This document shows, piece by piece, positions 26,340 to 35,105 of a stretch of 64,000 nt of DNA (within the stretch, counting starts at the first letter, position 1; each line of letters begins with the position of its first letter). The DNA is from DASZHJ01 sp035517495. GTDB taxonomy: Bacteria; Pseudomonadota; Alphaproteobacteria; ATCC43930; CGMCC-115725. Location of the stretch: contig DATIYT010000103.1 in NCBI GenBank assembly GCA_035517495.1, positions 310,001 to 374,000 of the forward strand, given 5' to 3'. The translations under genes were made by a program, and so were the position numbers. The notes under the pieces were generated by a model. That model searched no databases, was not told where the DNA came from, and worked only from the letters and a program-made list of their open reading frames with translations.

Positions 26340-27893
26340 ATGCCTGGACTTCCATCGACCCGCCGGCACTTGACCAAGCTCGGCTCTGCGATCTTCGCCC
26401 TCGGATTGGGTTTTGCCGTGGTGTCTGGACCGGCGGCCCAGGCGCAAGATTCGAGCGCCGCGCCCCTGGTTCAACTGCCGAGCCTCGCCCCGGTCATCAA
26501 GCGCGTGGTGCCAGCGGTCGTCAACATCACGGTCCAGGAAAAAGGCGACGCCGTAAGCGATGATGACGACAGCTCGCCCGGACAATTTCGCGGCGTTCCT
26601 CCGGGCTCGCCTTTCGATCAGCTCCTGCGGCGCTTCTTCGAGCAGCAGGGCATCAACCCCGACCGCATCCCCCACGAGCATGTGCAGCGCACCGCGCTCG
26701 GCTCGGGCTTCATCATTGATCCGTCCGGCTACATCGTGACCAACAATCACGTGGTGGGCGACGCGGAGAAGGTAACGGTCATTCTCCAGGATGACAGCCG
26801 ACATACCGCCAAGATCATCGGCAAGGATAATAAGACCGACCTGGCGCTCATCAAGATCGAGACCGATCACCCGCTTCCCTACGTGAGCTGGGGCGACAGC
26901 AGTGCGTCGCAGATCGGGGACTGGGTGGTAGCGGTCGGCAATCCCTTCGGGCTTGGCGGCACGGTGAGTGCAGGGATCATCTCGGCGCGCGGCCGCGACA
27001 TTCATTCCGGCCCCTATGACGATTACCTGCAAATCGACGCGCCCATCAACCGCGGCAACTCGGGTGGTCCGACTTTCAACCTGCAGGGACAGGTAATCGG
27101 CATCAACACGGCGATTTACTCGCCCAATGGCGGCAGCGTCGGCATCGGTTTTGCGATCCCCTCGAGCCTCGCGCGTCCGGTCATCGAGGAACTGAAGAAC
27201 AAAGGCAAAGTGAGCCGCGGCTGGCTCGGTGTGCAGATTCAGGAAGTGACGCCGGCGCTCGCCAAAAGCCTCGACCTCCCGCACGAGGGTGGCGCTCTGG
27301 TCGCCGACATCAACAAGGGGAGCCCTGCAGCGAAAGCCGGCTTCGAACAGGGCGACGTGATCGAGTCCTTCAACGGACATGACATCCAGAAGGTGCGCGA
27401 TCTGCCGATCCTGGTGGCGGATACGCCGATCGGCTCCACCGCCAAGGTGACAGTCTGGCGCCACGGGCGGCAAATCGCGCTCAGTACCGTCGTGGCCGAG
27501 CAGCCCGAGAACCTTGGCATCGCCTCCCGCGACACGGGCAACGGCGGGGGCAGCGGTAGCGGCAGCAATAGCGAGCCGGCGACGCCGCAGCGCGCGGGCG
27601 CGCTCGGCCTCAAGCTGGCGCCGCTCACTGCGGAGCTGCGCAAGCAGGTGCGGGCGCCCGCGAACGTCAAGGGCGTGGTTGTGACCGACATCGATGATTC
27701 GAGCCCACTCGCCGACCTCGACCTGGAGGTGGGTGACGTCATCGTCGCGATTAACCAGGAGCCCGTCGCCACGCCGCGCGAGGCGGTGGCGAAGCTCAAG
27801 GCGGCGCAGGCCAACAAGAGCGTGCTACTGCAGATCAATCGACGCGGCGTCAACGCCTTCGTCGCATGGTCCGCAGCCACCGATAACGGCTGA
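26340..27893 (+). CDS. Do-type (DegP/HtrA) periplasmic serine endopeptidase, copy 2
   Basis: About 517 residues. ATG 26340 follows AGAGGA and gives a normal signal peptide ending QAQ near residue 36; a GTG 57 bases upstream would spoil it. The triad is His in VTNNHVVG, Asp in KTDLALIKIE and Ser in NRGNSGGP, then two PDZ domains separated by a Gly/Ser-rich linker (GNGGGSGSGSN). Long stretches are identical to copy 1 at 9435-10985, so they are paralogues. A response regulator lies 73 bases downstream, as in envelope-stress loci. Confidence 0.93.
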   Translation: MPGLPSTRRHLTKLGSAIFALGLGFAVVSGPAAQAQDSSAAPLVQLPSLAPVIKRVVPAVVNITVQEKGDAVSDDDDSSPGQFRGVPPGSPFDQLLRRFFEQQGINPDRIPHEHVQRTALGSGFIIDPSGYIVTNNHVVGDAEKVTVILQDDSRHTAKIIGKDNKTDLALIKIETDHPLPYVSWGDSSASQIGDWVVAVGNPFGLGGTVSAGIISARGRDIHSGPYDDYLQIDAPINRGNSGGPTFNLQGQVIGINTAIYSPNGGSVGIGFAIPSSLARPVIEELKNKGKVSRGWLGVQIQEVTPALAKSLDLPHEGGALVADINKGSPAAKAGFEQGDVIESFNGHDIQKVRDLPILVADTPIGSTAKVTVWRHGRQIALSTVVAEQPENLGIASRDTGNGGGSGSGSNSEPATPQRAGALGLKLAPLTAELRKQVRAPANVKGVVVTDIDDSSPLADLDLEVGDVIVAINQEPVATPREAVAKLKAAQANKSVLLQINRRGVNAFVAWSAATDNG

Positions 27894-27966
27894 AGTGGAA
27901 CCGTCGATGCCTGCGGCCGATGCTCTCCTTGAGTATCGGCCGCGCTTAGCTGCCGGAAAGCGCGCG

Positions 27967-28647
27967 ATGAGAATCCTGGTTATCGAGGACGACGATGAAG
28001 CCGCGGCCTACTTAGTGAAAGGCCTCGCGGAGAGCGGCCATCAGGTCGACGTGGCGATCGACGGCAGAGAGGGCCTCAACCGCGCGAGCGGCGGAGGCTT
28101 CGATGCCCTGGTGGTTGATCGCATGTTGCCGGGGCTCGATGGACTCCAGGTCGTGACGGCACTGCGCGAGCGCAAGGACGAGACGCCGGTCTTGATCCTG
28201 AGCGCGCTCGGTGATGTGGAGAACCGCGTCGAGGGACTGCGAGCCGGCTGCGACGACTATCTCGCCAAGCCCTTTGCCTTCTCGGAGCTGCTGGCGCGGC
28301 TCGAGGCATTGGATCGCCGGAGTCACGCCGCCAGCGAGACCAGGCTTCGCGTCGCCGATCTCGAAATGGACCTTTTGAAGCGCTCGGTGACACGGGCTGG
28401 GCAGACGATCGACCTGCTGCCGCGCGAATTCCGCCTGCTCGAATACCTGATGCGCAACGCGGGCCACATCGTCACCCGCACGATGCTGTTGGAAAAAGTC
28501 TGGGATCACCACTTCGATCCGCAGACCAATGTGATCGACGTGCATGTAAGCCGCTTGCGACAAAAGATCGACCGCGGTTTCTCGCCGCCGCTGCTGCATA
28601 CCGTGCGGGGGGCCGGCTATAGCCTCGGCGTCGCCGAGCCGGGATAG
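27967..28647 (+). CDS. OmpR/PhoB-family response regulator (orphan)
   Basis: A 226-residue regulator starting at ATG 27967 after GGAAAG. Residues 1-118 are the receiver with phospho-acceptor Asp51 in ALVVDRMLPGLDG, the acidic DDD at 8-10 and Lys in YLAKPF. Residues 130-222 are the winged helix (LLPREFRLLEYLMRN, VIDVHVSRLRQKID). It follows the Do protease, but the cognate histidine kinase usually next in such loci is missing: accA on the other strand comes next, and the 142-base gap holds nothing I recognise. Confidence 0.92.
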   Translation: MRILVIEDDDEAAAYLVKGLAESGHQVDVAIDGREGLNRASGGGFDALVVDRMLPGLDGLQVVTALRERKDETPVLILSALGDVENRVEGLRAGCDDYLAKPFAFSELLARLEALDRRSHAASETRLRVADLEMDLLKRSVTRAGQTIDLLPREFRLLEYLMRNAGHIVTRTMLLEKVWDHHFDPQTNVIDVHVSRLRQKIDRGFSPPLLHTVRGAGYSLGVAEPG

Positions 28648-28789
28648 CGGGATAGACGGAGCCCTCGCGCTCGCTGCCGCTACGCGTCGAGGCCGCCGCC
28701 GTCGTCGCCGCCGAAGCCTGGATCGGCGAGGAGGTAGGGGATGTCGGGTTGCGCCGCGACGGCCCGGCGAACCCGCGATGGGGCTTGAA

Positions 28790-29743
28790 TTAGAGCCCTC
28801 GGTTCCCCATGGCCAGGAACTTCTGCCGTCGCTGTTCGCGCAGCTCCGCGCGATCGAGTGCCAGCAGCGGACGGAGCGCGCCTTCGATCGCATTGCCCAG
28901 CGCCGCGATCGCCCCTTGCGGCTCGCGGTGCGCGCCGCCCAGGGGCTCGGCCACCACCTCATCGATGACGCCCAAGCGGTGCAAATCCTGGGCGGTGAGC
29001 TTAAGCGCCTCGGCGGCATCCTGCGCATTCTCGGCGCTCCGCCACAGGATCGAGGCACAGCCTTCGGGCGAGATCACCGAATAGATCGCGTGCTCCAGCA
29101 TCAGCGTGCGATTGCCGGCGGCGATCGCTATCGCGCCGCCTGAGCCGCCCTCGCCGATCACCGCCGAAACCAACGGCACCTCGATTGCAAGACAAGTCTC
29201 GATCGCACGCGCGATCGCCTCGGCCTGACCGCGAGCCTCGGCATCGACTCCGGGATATGCGCCCGCGGTATCGACGAGAGTGATGACGGGTAGGCGAAAC
29301 CGCCCCGCCAGCTCCATCAGCCGCCGTGCCTTTCGATATCCCTCGGGCCGAGGCATGCCGAAATTGTGTCGCACCCGCGACTCGGTATCGGCGCCCTTCT
29401 CGTGCCCCAGCACCACCACGGAATGACCCCGAAAGCGCCCGAGCCCGCCTAACAGCGCCCGATCCTCGCCGAAGGCGCGGTCGCCGGCGAGCGGCGTGAA
29501 ATCGGCGATCAAGCCATTGACGAAGTCCGTCGCGTGCGGTCGCTCCGGGTGGCGGGCCACCTGCACCTTCTGCCAGGCGGTCAAGCGCTGATAAGTCTGC
29601 CGCAAGAGCCGGTCGAGCTTCGCTTCGAGTCGCGTCACTTCGTCGGCGATGTTGACGTCGGAGCCGCTCGAAAGGTGACGCAGCTCCTCGATCTTGCCCT
29701 CAAGCTCGGCGATCGGCTTCTCGAAATCGAGGAATTGCCGCAT
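28790..29743 (-). CDS. accA: Acetyl-CoA carboxylase carboxyltransferase subunit alpha
   Basis: A 317-residue subunit that with AccD transfers carboxyl from biotin to acetyl-CoA, making malonyl-CoA for fatty-acid synthesis. Landmarks are MRQFLDFEKPIAELEGKIEE at the start, QKVQVARHPERPHATDF, VTLVDTAGAYPGVDAEARGQ, VIGEGGSGGAIAIA and SPEGCASILW. Length is standard. Confidence 0.97.
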   Translation of the reverse strand: MRQFLDFEKPIAELEGKIEELRHLSSGSDVNIADEVTRLEAKLDRLLRQTYQRLTAWQKVQVARHPERPHATDFVNGLIADFTPLAGDRAFGEDRALLGGLGRFRGHSVVVLGHEKGADTESRVRHNFGMPRPEGYRKARRLMELAGRFRLPVITLVDTAGAYPGVDAEARGQAEAIARAIETCLAIEVPLVSAVIGEGGSGGAIAIAAGNRTLMLEHAIYSVISPEGCASILWRSAENAQDAAEALKLTAQDLHRLGVIDEVVAEPLGGAHREPQGAIAALGNAIEGALRPLLALDRAELREQRRQKFLAMGNRGL

Positions 29744-29808
29744 GGGGCGCGATCCCTACCATAGCGGCGAGGGCGATGCCAGCCCGGTGCATCGGCGCAA
29801 CCGTTCGC

Positions 29809-30549
29809 TCAGCCGCCGGCCTCCCGGCGCGCGATCTCGTACCATTCGCGCTGCAGGCGGCGCGCATGCCGGGGACTCATCTCGACGGATTGGCAGATCT
29901 CGCGGTAGAGCCTCTGGGCGTCGCGATGCTCGCCGGCCTTGTCCAGTAGCATCGCGTAACGGCAGCGCGCCTCCTGCCCGGGATAGTAAGGCGCCAGCGC
30001 CGCGTATTCGTGGAGGGCTGCGTCGGTCTTGCCTTGCTCCTCGAGGCTCCGCGCATAGAGCAGGTGGCCCTCGGCCGATTGATATTCGGGGTTGGCCGCC
30101 CGCAGCCGGTCGAGCGTTTGTTCGGTTTCCGCAAAGTCGCCGCGCCGGAACAGCGCGCGCGCGAGGCCCTGCATCAGCGCCGGGTCGCTCGCATGGATTC
30201 CGGTCAACGTCTCGCGATAGAGCGACACCGCCTCATCGACGCGCTGAGCCTCCAGATAGGCTTCGGCGAGCGTCGCCTTGTTCTCGGTCGTGGGCGTCAT
30301 CGTCACTAGCCGTTCCGCCTGCCGCACGGCCCGGCCCGGATCGAGTGCGCGGCCGAAGCCAGAAGCGGCGCGACGCGCCGTCCGGCTCCCCACCCACTCC
30401 GGTATCAGCTCCACCGCGATGTAGGCGAGCATCCCCATCATCGGCACGAAGATGATCAGATAGATCCAGAAAAACGGCCGCCCCGTGCGACCGGCATGCA
30501 CCGCGCAAGCGATTTGCGCGCACAGCAACAAGATACCCAGAATCGGCAT
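29809..30549 (-). CDS. Membrane-anchored TPR-repeat protein
   Basis: About 246 residues from ATG 30549. Two hydrophobic segments at the N-terminus (ILGILLLCAQIACAV and FFWIYLIIFVPMMGMLAY) resemble the phospholipase-D-nuclease-type N-terminal membrane module. The remainder has TPR-like helical repeats (LAEAYLEAQRVDEAVSLYRE, ALFRRGDFAETEQTLDRL), which probably face the cytoplasm and act as a scaffold. Function is unknown. It lies between accA and xerD on the same strand. Confidence 0.8.
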   Translation of the reverse strand: MPILGILLLCAQIACAVHAGRTGRPFFWIYLIIFVPMMGMLAYIAVELIPEWVGSRTARRAASGFGRALDPGRAVRQAERLVTMTPTTENKATLAEAYLEAQRVDEAVSLYRETLTGIHASDPALMQGLARALFRRGDFAETEQTLDRLRAANPEYQSAEGHLLYARSLEEQGKTDAALHEYAALAPYYPGQEARCRYAMLLDKAGEHRDAQRLYREICQSVEMSPRHARRLQREWYEIARREAGG

Positions 30550-30669
30550 AGTCCGTCTTTCACGGGTTGGAGGCGGCAGGGCGCGCCATTTCACGGAGCG
30601 GGACGGAACAGGTCAACGGAAAAGCGTTGCGCTCCGATGCCACGCACTCGAAAGGTGCAGGTCTTTGGC

Positions 30670-31608
30670 TTATCGACGGCGCGCCAGCGGATGGTGCGCT
30701 TCGACGAGTCGCTGCAAGCGGCCCCGCTGGACGTGAGTATAAATTTCGGTGGTGGCGATGTCGGCGTGTCCCAGCATTTCCTGGACGCTCCGCAGGTCGG
30801 CGCCGCCATCGACCAGGTGGCTTGCGAAGGCATGTCTAAGCACATGGGGCGAGAGGCGGCTCGGGTCGACCCCGGCCTTGGGCGCGAGCCCCTTCAGGAG
30901 CTGGCCGACCCGCCGTCGGGTCAAATGACCGCCCGCGCCGCGCGAGGGAAAGAGCCAGGGCGAATGTCTACCCTCACCGAGGAAATGACTCCGGCACGCC
31001 TGATAAGCTAAGAGCGCTTGCCGCGCCGGCTCGCTCAGCGGGACGATACGCTCCTTGTCTCCCTTGCCGCGCACCGTCAGCACCGCCGATCCCCGCCGTG
31101 CCGCTGCCAGCGGCAGCCGCACCAGCTCGGAAATGCGCAGGCCGGTGGCGTAGAGGAGTTCGAGCATGGCGGAGAGGCGCAGCCCCTCGGCGCTCCGGTC
31201 CCGCGCCGCCGTCTCGATCAGGGCCTCCACCTCTTCCACCGAAAGCAGCTTCGGCAGCGGCCGGCCGAGGCGCGGGCTATCGATATCCCGGCACGGATCG
31301 TCGCTTCGCCGACCCTCCAGCGCCAGAAACCGAAAAAATTGCCTAAGCGCCGAGAGGCGCCGGGCAACGCTGCGCGGCGCCAAGGATCGACGTGCGAGCG
31401 CTGCGATATAGCGCCTGAGGTCCTCGGGTCCCGCCTCGTCGAGAGAGGTGGCGCTGTGCGCCAGAAATAACGCCGCGGCGGCCAGGTCACGGCGATAGGC
31501 CTCGACGGTCGCGCGCGCGGCGCCGCGCTCGGCCGCCAGCATCTCAAGAAAAGCCTCGATGTGTCGTGCGCTGGGGGGGGGCGCCACCGGGCGGCCCGCG
31601 CCGCTCAT
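30670..31608 (-). CDS. xerD: Tyrosine recombinase XerD
   Basis: A 312-residue recombinase that resolves chromosome dimers at dif with XerC. The N-terminal SAM-like domain contains YRRDLAAAALFL. The catalytic set is visible: Arg in YATGLRISELVRLP, Lys in TVRGKGDKERIVPL, H-x-x-R in SPHVLRHAFASHLVDGG, His in EMLGHADIATTEIY and the nucleophile Tyr in EIYTHV. Its ATG overlaps the stop of a 46-codon membrane-protein gene. XerC and XerD are hard to tell apart by eye; genomic context (near accA and aroKB) favours XerD. Confidence 0.92.
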   Translation of the reverse strand: MSGAGRPVAPPPSARHIEAFLEMLAAERGAARATVEAYRRDLAAAALFLAHSATSLDEAGPEDLRRYIAALARRSLAPRSVARRLSALRQFFRFLALEGRRSDDPCRDIDSPRLGRPLPKLLSVEEVEALIETAARDRSAEGLRLSAMLELLYATGLRISELVRLPLAAARRGSAVLTVRGKGDKERIVPLSEPARQALLAYQACRSHFLGEGRHSPWLFPSRGAGGHLTRRRVGQLLKGLAPKAGVDPSRLSPHVLRHAFASHLVDGGADLRSVQEMLGHADIATTEIYTHVQRGRLQRLVEAHHPLARRR

Positions 31609-31745
31609 TTGGGGAAACGGCTGTCCGGGATAACGCGGTCGATCGGGCGACTGGGCGTCGGCACGTCCCAGACCGCGAGCAACGCAACCCCCGCGGTGAT
31701 CAGCAGCAGCACCGACGTCACTACCATCAGCACCACTCTCGGCAT
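31605..31745 (-). CDS. Tiny single-pass membrane protein upstream of xerD
   Basis: A 46-residue open frame with a good ribosome-binding site (CAGGAG, four bases before ATG 31745) and a stop that overlaps the xerD start as AAATGAG. It starts MPRVVLMVVTSVLLLITAGV, giving one transmembrane helix (about 4-25), followed by a short Pro-rich tail that begins AVWDVPTPSRPIDRVIP and ends in FPK. The overlap and ribosome-binding site argue that it is translated. Similar tiny proteins with a WDVP/APT-type motif before xerD occur in related bacteria as far as I recall. Function unknown. Confidence 0.75.
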   Translation of the reverse strand: MPRVVLMVVTSVLLLITAGVALLAVWDVPTPSRPIDRVIPDSRFPK

Positions 31746-31886
31746 TTTGCTCCTGGCTCGTCGCGTCCTTGCGGTCGGGTCTCGCCGCGATATGCTAACC
31801 TGCGAATCGTCCCGCGGCCGCCAGTCTATCGGCGCGGCGCCGCGGTTTCAACGAGACAGGAGCCGTGTTTCGCGGATTTGCGGGTA

Positions 31887-32450
31887 ATGGGTACGCCAGA
31901 GATCAGCGTTTCGAAGACGATCGTGCTGGTGGGGCTGATGGGCGCCGGCAAGACGAATATCGGTCGGCGCTTGGCGCAGCGGCTGAACCTGCCGTTCATC
32001 GACGCGGACGCCGAGATCGAGGCCGCAGCCGGCGAGACTATCGAAGAAATCTTCGAGCGGCGCGGCGAATCGGTGTTCCGCGAAGGCGAGCGCAAGGTGA
32101 TCGCGCGGCTGCTTGCGAATCCGGTTCATGTGCTCGCGACCGGCGGCGGCGCTTTTATGGACCCGAGCACGCGCACCCTCATCCGCGAGCGTGCTATCTC
32201 GATCTGGCTGAGAGCGGGTCTCGACCTGCTGGTTGCGCGGGTATCGAGGCGCGGCAACCGGCCGCTGCTGAAGCAAGACCCGCGCGCCACCCTGGCACGG
32301 CTGATAGAGCAGCGCTACCCCGTCTACGCCGAGGCGGATATCACCGTGGAGACGATCGACGGCCCGCCCGAAATGACCTTGGAGCGCGTGTTGGCCGCAC
32401 TTGCCGATTTCCTCGGCGCGCCGGCCCGAGTCGCAGGAGGCGCCGGTTGA
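31887..32450 (+). CDS. aroK: Shikimate kinase
   Basis: A 187-residue kinase phosphorylating shikimate at position 3 in aromatic amino acid synthesis. Walker A is VLVGLMGAGKTNIGRRLA; FIDADAEIE holds the shikimate/Mg Asp residues; ERRGESVFREGE and VLATGGGAF are the substrate motifs; RGNRPLL is the lid. ATG 31887 lacks a close ribosome-binding site (CAGGAG is about 24 bases upstream); an in-frame TTG at 31878 is an alternative. The stop overlaps the aroB start. Confidence 0.95.
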   Translation: MGTPEISVSKTIVLVGLMGAGKTNIGRRLAQRLNLPFIDADAEIEAAAGETIEEIFERRGESVFREGERKVIARLLANPVHVLATGGGAFMDPSTRTLIRERAISIWLRAGLDLLVARVSRRGNRPLLKQDPRATLARLIEQRYPVYAEADITVETIDGPPEMTLERVLAALADFLGAPARVAGGAG

Positions 32451-33553
32451 ACGATCAACACACCATCCGCGTCGCTCTTGGCGAGCGCAGCTATGACATC
32501 CTGATCGGTGACGGCTTGCTCGGGCGTGCGGGGGCGGTGATCGCGTCGCTTGGCGCCAAGCGACGCGCCGTGGTCGTCACCGACGCGACCGTGGCGACCC
32601 TGCATCTTCCCGCTCTGGTGCGCAGCCTCGAGTCGGCGGGTATTCGCCATGAGCAGATCGTGCTGCCGGCTGGAGAGAGCACCAAGGACTTCGAACATTT
32701 CGCCGGGCTCGTCGACAACCTTCTTGGCCTCGGCATCGAACGCAGCACGCTGATACTTGCGCTGGGTGGCGGCGTGGTCGGCGACATCGCGGGTTTTGCG
32801 GCTGCGACGGTGCTGCGCGGCCTTGATTACGTGCAAATCCCGACGACGCTCCTCGCCCAGGTCGATAGCTCGGTAGGCGGCAAGACCGCGATCAATTCGC
32901 GGCGCGGCAAGAACTTAGTCGGCGCCTTCCATCAGCCGGCGCTGGTGCTCGCCGACGTCGCGACGCTCGCGACTTTGCCGCGGCGCGAGCTCCTCGCGGG
33001 TTATGCGGAAGTGGTGAAGTACGGCTTGATCCGAGACGCCGCGATGTTCGAGTGGCTGGAGCGGAGCGGCGCCGAGCTCTGTGCCGGCGATGCGGAGCTG
33101 CAGGCGCGCGCGGTGGCGCTGAGCTGTGAACACAAGGCCGCGGTGGTCGCGGCCGACGAGCGCGAGACCGGTGAACGCGCCATACTCAATTTCGGCCACA
33201 CCTTCGGTCACGCGCTTGAAGCCGAAACAGGTTTCGGCGACGCGCTGTTGCATGGCGAGGCGGTTGGACTTGGGATGGCGCTCGCCTTCGAGTTCTCCGC
33301 GCGGCTCGGCCACTGCACGCGCCAAAGCGCCGACCGCGTGCGCCGCCACCTCGCGGCCATCGGGCTCCCGACCAGGCTCGATGACGTGTGCGGTGGTGGG
33401 ATCGAGCCCGAGCGATTGCTGCGCCACATGCGGCACGACAAAAAAGTGCGCGATGGCAAGCTGGTTTTCATACTAGCGCGGGAAATTGGCGATGCTTTTA
33501 TCGCCCGCGATATCCCTGAGATCGATGTGCGCGATTTTCTTGCTGCGGCGTGA
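32447..33553 (+). CDS. aroB: 3-dehydroquinate synthase
   Basis: A 368-residue enzyme converting DAHP to 3-dehydroquinate with NAD and a metal. The start is TTG 32447: AGGAGG at 32435-32440 stands six bases before it and it overlaps the aroK stop (TTGA). Landmarks are LALGGGVVGDIAGFAAAT, QIPTTLLAQVDSSVGGKTAI, GYAEVVKYGLIRD, NFGHTFGHALE (metal His) and HGEAVGLGM. aroK-aroB coupling is the usual alphaproteobacterial order. Confidence 0.97.
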   Translation: MNDQHTIRVALGERSYDILIGDGLLGRAGAVIASLGAKRRAVVVTDATVATLHLPALVRSLESAGIRHEQIVLPAGESTKDFEHFAGLVDNLLGLGIERSTLILALGGGVVGDIAGFAAATVLRGLDYVQIPTTLLAQVDSSVGGKTAINSRRGKNLVGAFHQPALVLADVATLATLPRRELLAGYAEVVKYGLIRDAAMFEWLERSGAELCAGDAELQARAVALSCEHKAAVVAADERETGERAILNFGHTFGHALEAETGFGDALLHGEAVGLGMALAFEFSARLGHCTRQSADRVRRHLAAIGLPTRLDDVCGGGIEPERLLRHMRHDKKVRDGKLVFILAREIGDAFIARDIPEIDVRDFLAAA

Positions 33554-33630
33554 CGTCGTGCCCGATGCCGGTCCCCTTCGCCGGATTGCGACGCGGGCCT
33601 GATTCGGCAGGACCCGCTCCGGGCGAACGC

Positions 33631-33948
33631 TCAGCCCGAACCGTGACCAGCTCGACGATGGCCATCCTCGGTAGCCGCTGCCTTGAAATAATTCATCAGG
33701 AAGACGCGGATCGAGGCGGTGAGCGTCGATTGGGTGCGTTGCCCCGCGATATCACTGATGAGGTCGTGAACGCTCTTGCCTTCGCGCCGGCAAGTCTCCC
33801 GCAATGCATCCCAGAGCGCAGGTTCCAGCCGTACGCTTGTCCGCCGCCCGTGTACCCGGACGTTGCCGCTCACCAGTCGTAGGAGTGCAACGGGGCCAGC
33901 ATCGGCACTGCCGTCTTGCTTCTTTGCGTCGAAATCTTCAGACATCAT
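33631..33948 (-). CDS. Ribbon-helix-helix domain protein
   Basis: A 105-residue protein starting at ATG 33948 or the adjacent ATG 33945. After a polar leader, residues 35-95 read RVHGRRTSVRLEPALWDALR, then KSVHDLISDIAGQRT and LTASIRVFLMNYF, matching the RHH_4 type ribbon-helix-helix family. These are small presumed DNA-binding regulators, often single-gene units. The C-terminus is a short charged tail. It converges on aroB. Target unknown. Confidence 0.85.
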   Translation of the reverse strand: MMSEDFDAKKQDGSADAGPVALLRLVSGNVRVHGRRTSVRLEPALWDALRETCRREGKSVHDLISDIAGQRTQSTLTASIRVFLMNYFKAAATEDGHRRAGHGSG

Positions 33949-33955
33949 TCGCGTT

Positions 33956-33983
33956 AGTTTACACAAGCCGCAAATTGCTGCAA
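33956..33983 (-). promoter_or_regulatory. Candidate promoter of the ribbon-helix-helix gene
   Basis: On the minus strand TTGCAG (33983-33978), a 16-bp spacer and TAAACT (33961-33956) lie just before the gene, inside the AT-rich stretch 33949-34030. The match is modest (4 of 6 at -10). The implied leader is very short. Confidence 0.3.
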
Positions 33984-34072
33984 TCCATTAGAGAGTTACG
34001 TTCCGTAATTCTATCTAAAATTGCGGACGCACACGGCGATTCGTCTTCCGAGAGCAGAATGCGAGGGAATAA

Positions 34073-34345
34073 CTAGGTATGATCGTCGGGTGGGCGGACC
34101 GAAAGGCTTAGCGCGTGGATTCCACCGGCCAGCTCTTCCGCGAGCGTCGCGTGGACGGCGCGTTGGCGCTCAAGGCGCGACTTGCCACGAAAGGCCTTGG
34201 CAACAATTGTTACCCGAAAATGGGTCTCACCCCCGGGCCGAGCGCCCGCGTGGCCGCGGTGGAGTTCCGACTCGTCGATCACCTCAAGCCGCTCGGGAGC
34301 GAATTCGGCCTGTAATTTCGTACGGATGCGATCGACCATGCGCAT
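34073..34345 (-). CDS. bolA: BolA family protein
   Basis: About 90 residues from ATG 34345, which has AAAGGAG ten bases upstream; the longer frame to 34486 is not family-like. It has the BolA pattern MVDRIRTKLQAEF, IDESELHRGH, THFRVTIVAKAFRGKSRLER and a LSLSVR ending. BolA proteins work with monothiol glutaredoxins in Fe-S handling and stress morphology. It is divergent from the J-domain gene, a neighbour pair common in alphaproteobacteria. Confidence 0.93.
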   Translation of the reverse strand: MRMVDRIRTKLQAEFAPERLEVIDESELHRGHAGARPGGETHFRVTIVAKAFRGKSRLERQRAVHATLAEELAGGIHALSLSVRPPDDHT

Positions 34346-34485
34346 CAGACTGGAACTCCTTTGCCGCGCTGCGGGACGCTTGGTGGAGAGATGGGCAAAG
34401 TCAAGGGCGAAGCGATGGAGCGACCGCAACACATCCTTGCGTGGCCGCGCTTGTCTTGGGGTGGGCGGCTCACCATACTGGCACA

Positions 34486-35046
34486 ATGAGGCGGATGGCG
34501 ATCGAACATAGCTTTGAGGCGGCTCAGGCGCCGTTCTTGCGCGCGTGCGACCATCCGGGCTGCGCGGCGAGCGGGGATTTCCGGGCTCCGCGATCGCGCT
34601 CGGACCTGCAGCAATTTTACTGGTTCTGCCTCGACCACGTGCGCGCCTACAATGCGGCTTGGAACTATTACGCCGGCATGAGCGAGGCGGAAATCGAGGC
34701 GGAGATCCGAAACGACACCGTCTGGCAGCGTCCGACCTGGCCTCTTGGAAGCCGGCTTAGCGGACGTTTCCAACCGCGCTGGCAGGATCATGGCCTGTTC
34801 GACGACGAGCAGGGGGCGTCGCGCGAAACCCCGCGCAGGCGACCGCGGACCGATGAGGAGAGAGCGCTCATCGTGTTCGATCTGACCTTGCCGTTAACGC
34901 TCGCAGCCCTCAAGGCTCGCTACAAGGAGTTGGTAAAGCAGCACCACCCGGACTCCCATGGCGGCGACAAGGCCGCGGAGGAAAGATTGAAAGAGATCAA
35001 TCAAGCCTATTCGACGCTCAAGGCAAGCTACTTCCCGGGAAGCTGA
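34486..35046 (+). CDS. J-domain protein (DnaJ-like, C-terminal J domain)
   Basis: About 186 residues from ATG 34486 (ATG 34495 is an alternative, better placed after GAGGCGG). The N-terminal half has CDHPGCAASGDFRAPRSR and FYWFCLDHVRAYNAAWNYY, a conserved aromatic/Cys-rich region. The C-terminal 55 residues are a J domain with the HPD signature in ELVKQHHPDSHGG. It should stimulate an Hsp70. This family regularly precedes cobS-cobT in alphaproteobacteria; a functional link to cobaltochelatase is possible but unproven. Confidence 0.88.
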   Translation: MRRMAIEHSFEAAQAPFLRACDHPGCAASGDFRAPRSRSDLQQFYWFCLDHVRAYNAAWNYYAGMSEAEIEAEIRNDTVWQRPTWPLGSRLSGRFQPRWQDHGLFDDEQGASRETPRRRPRTDEERALIVFDLTLPLTLAALKARYKELVKQHHPDSHGGDKAAEERLKEINQAYSTLKASYFPGS

Positions 35047-35105
35047 ACGACGACGCGAAGCCGAATTCAAAGCCCGTTTCCACCCGCTAAGGATCCACTC
35101 TTCAG

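Noticed and set aside
30602..30625. GGAAC-N15-CGTT resembling an EcfG stress promoter
   Set aside because: The spacer is one or two bases short and it points into the 3' end of a minus-strand gene, with no gene to drive.
35047..35105. Cobalamin riboswitch before cobS
   Set aside because: The gap is only 59 bases and shows no B12-box-like sequence.
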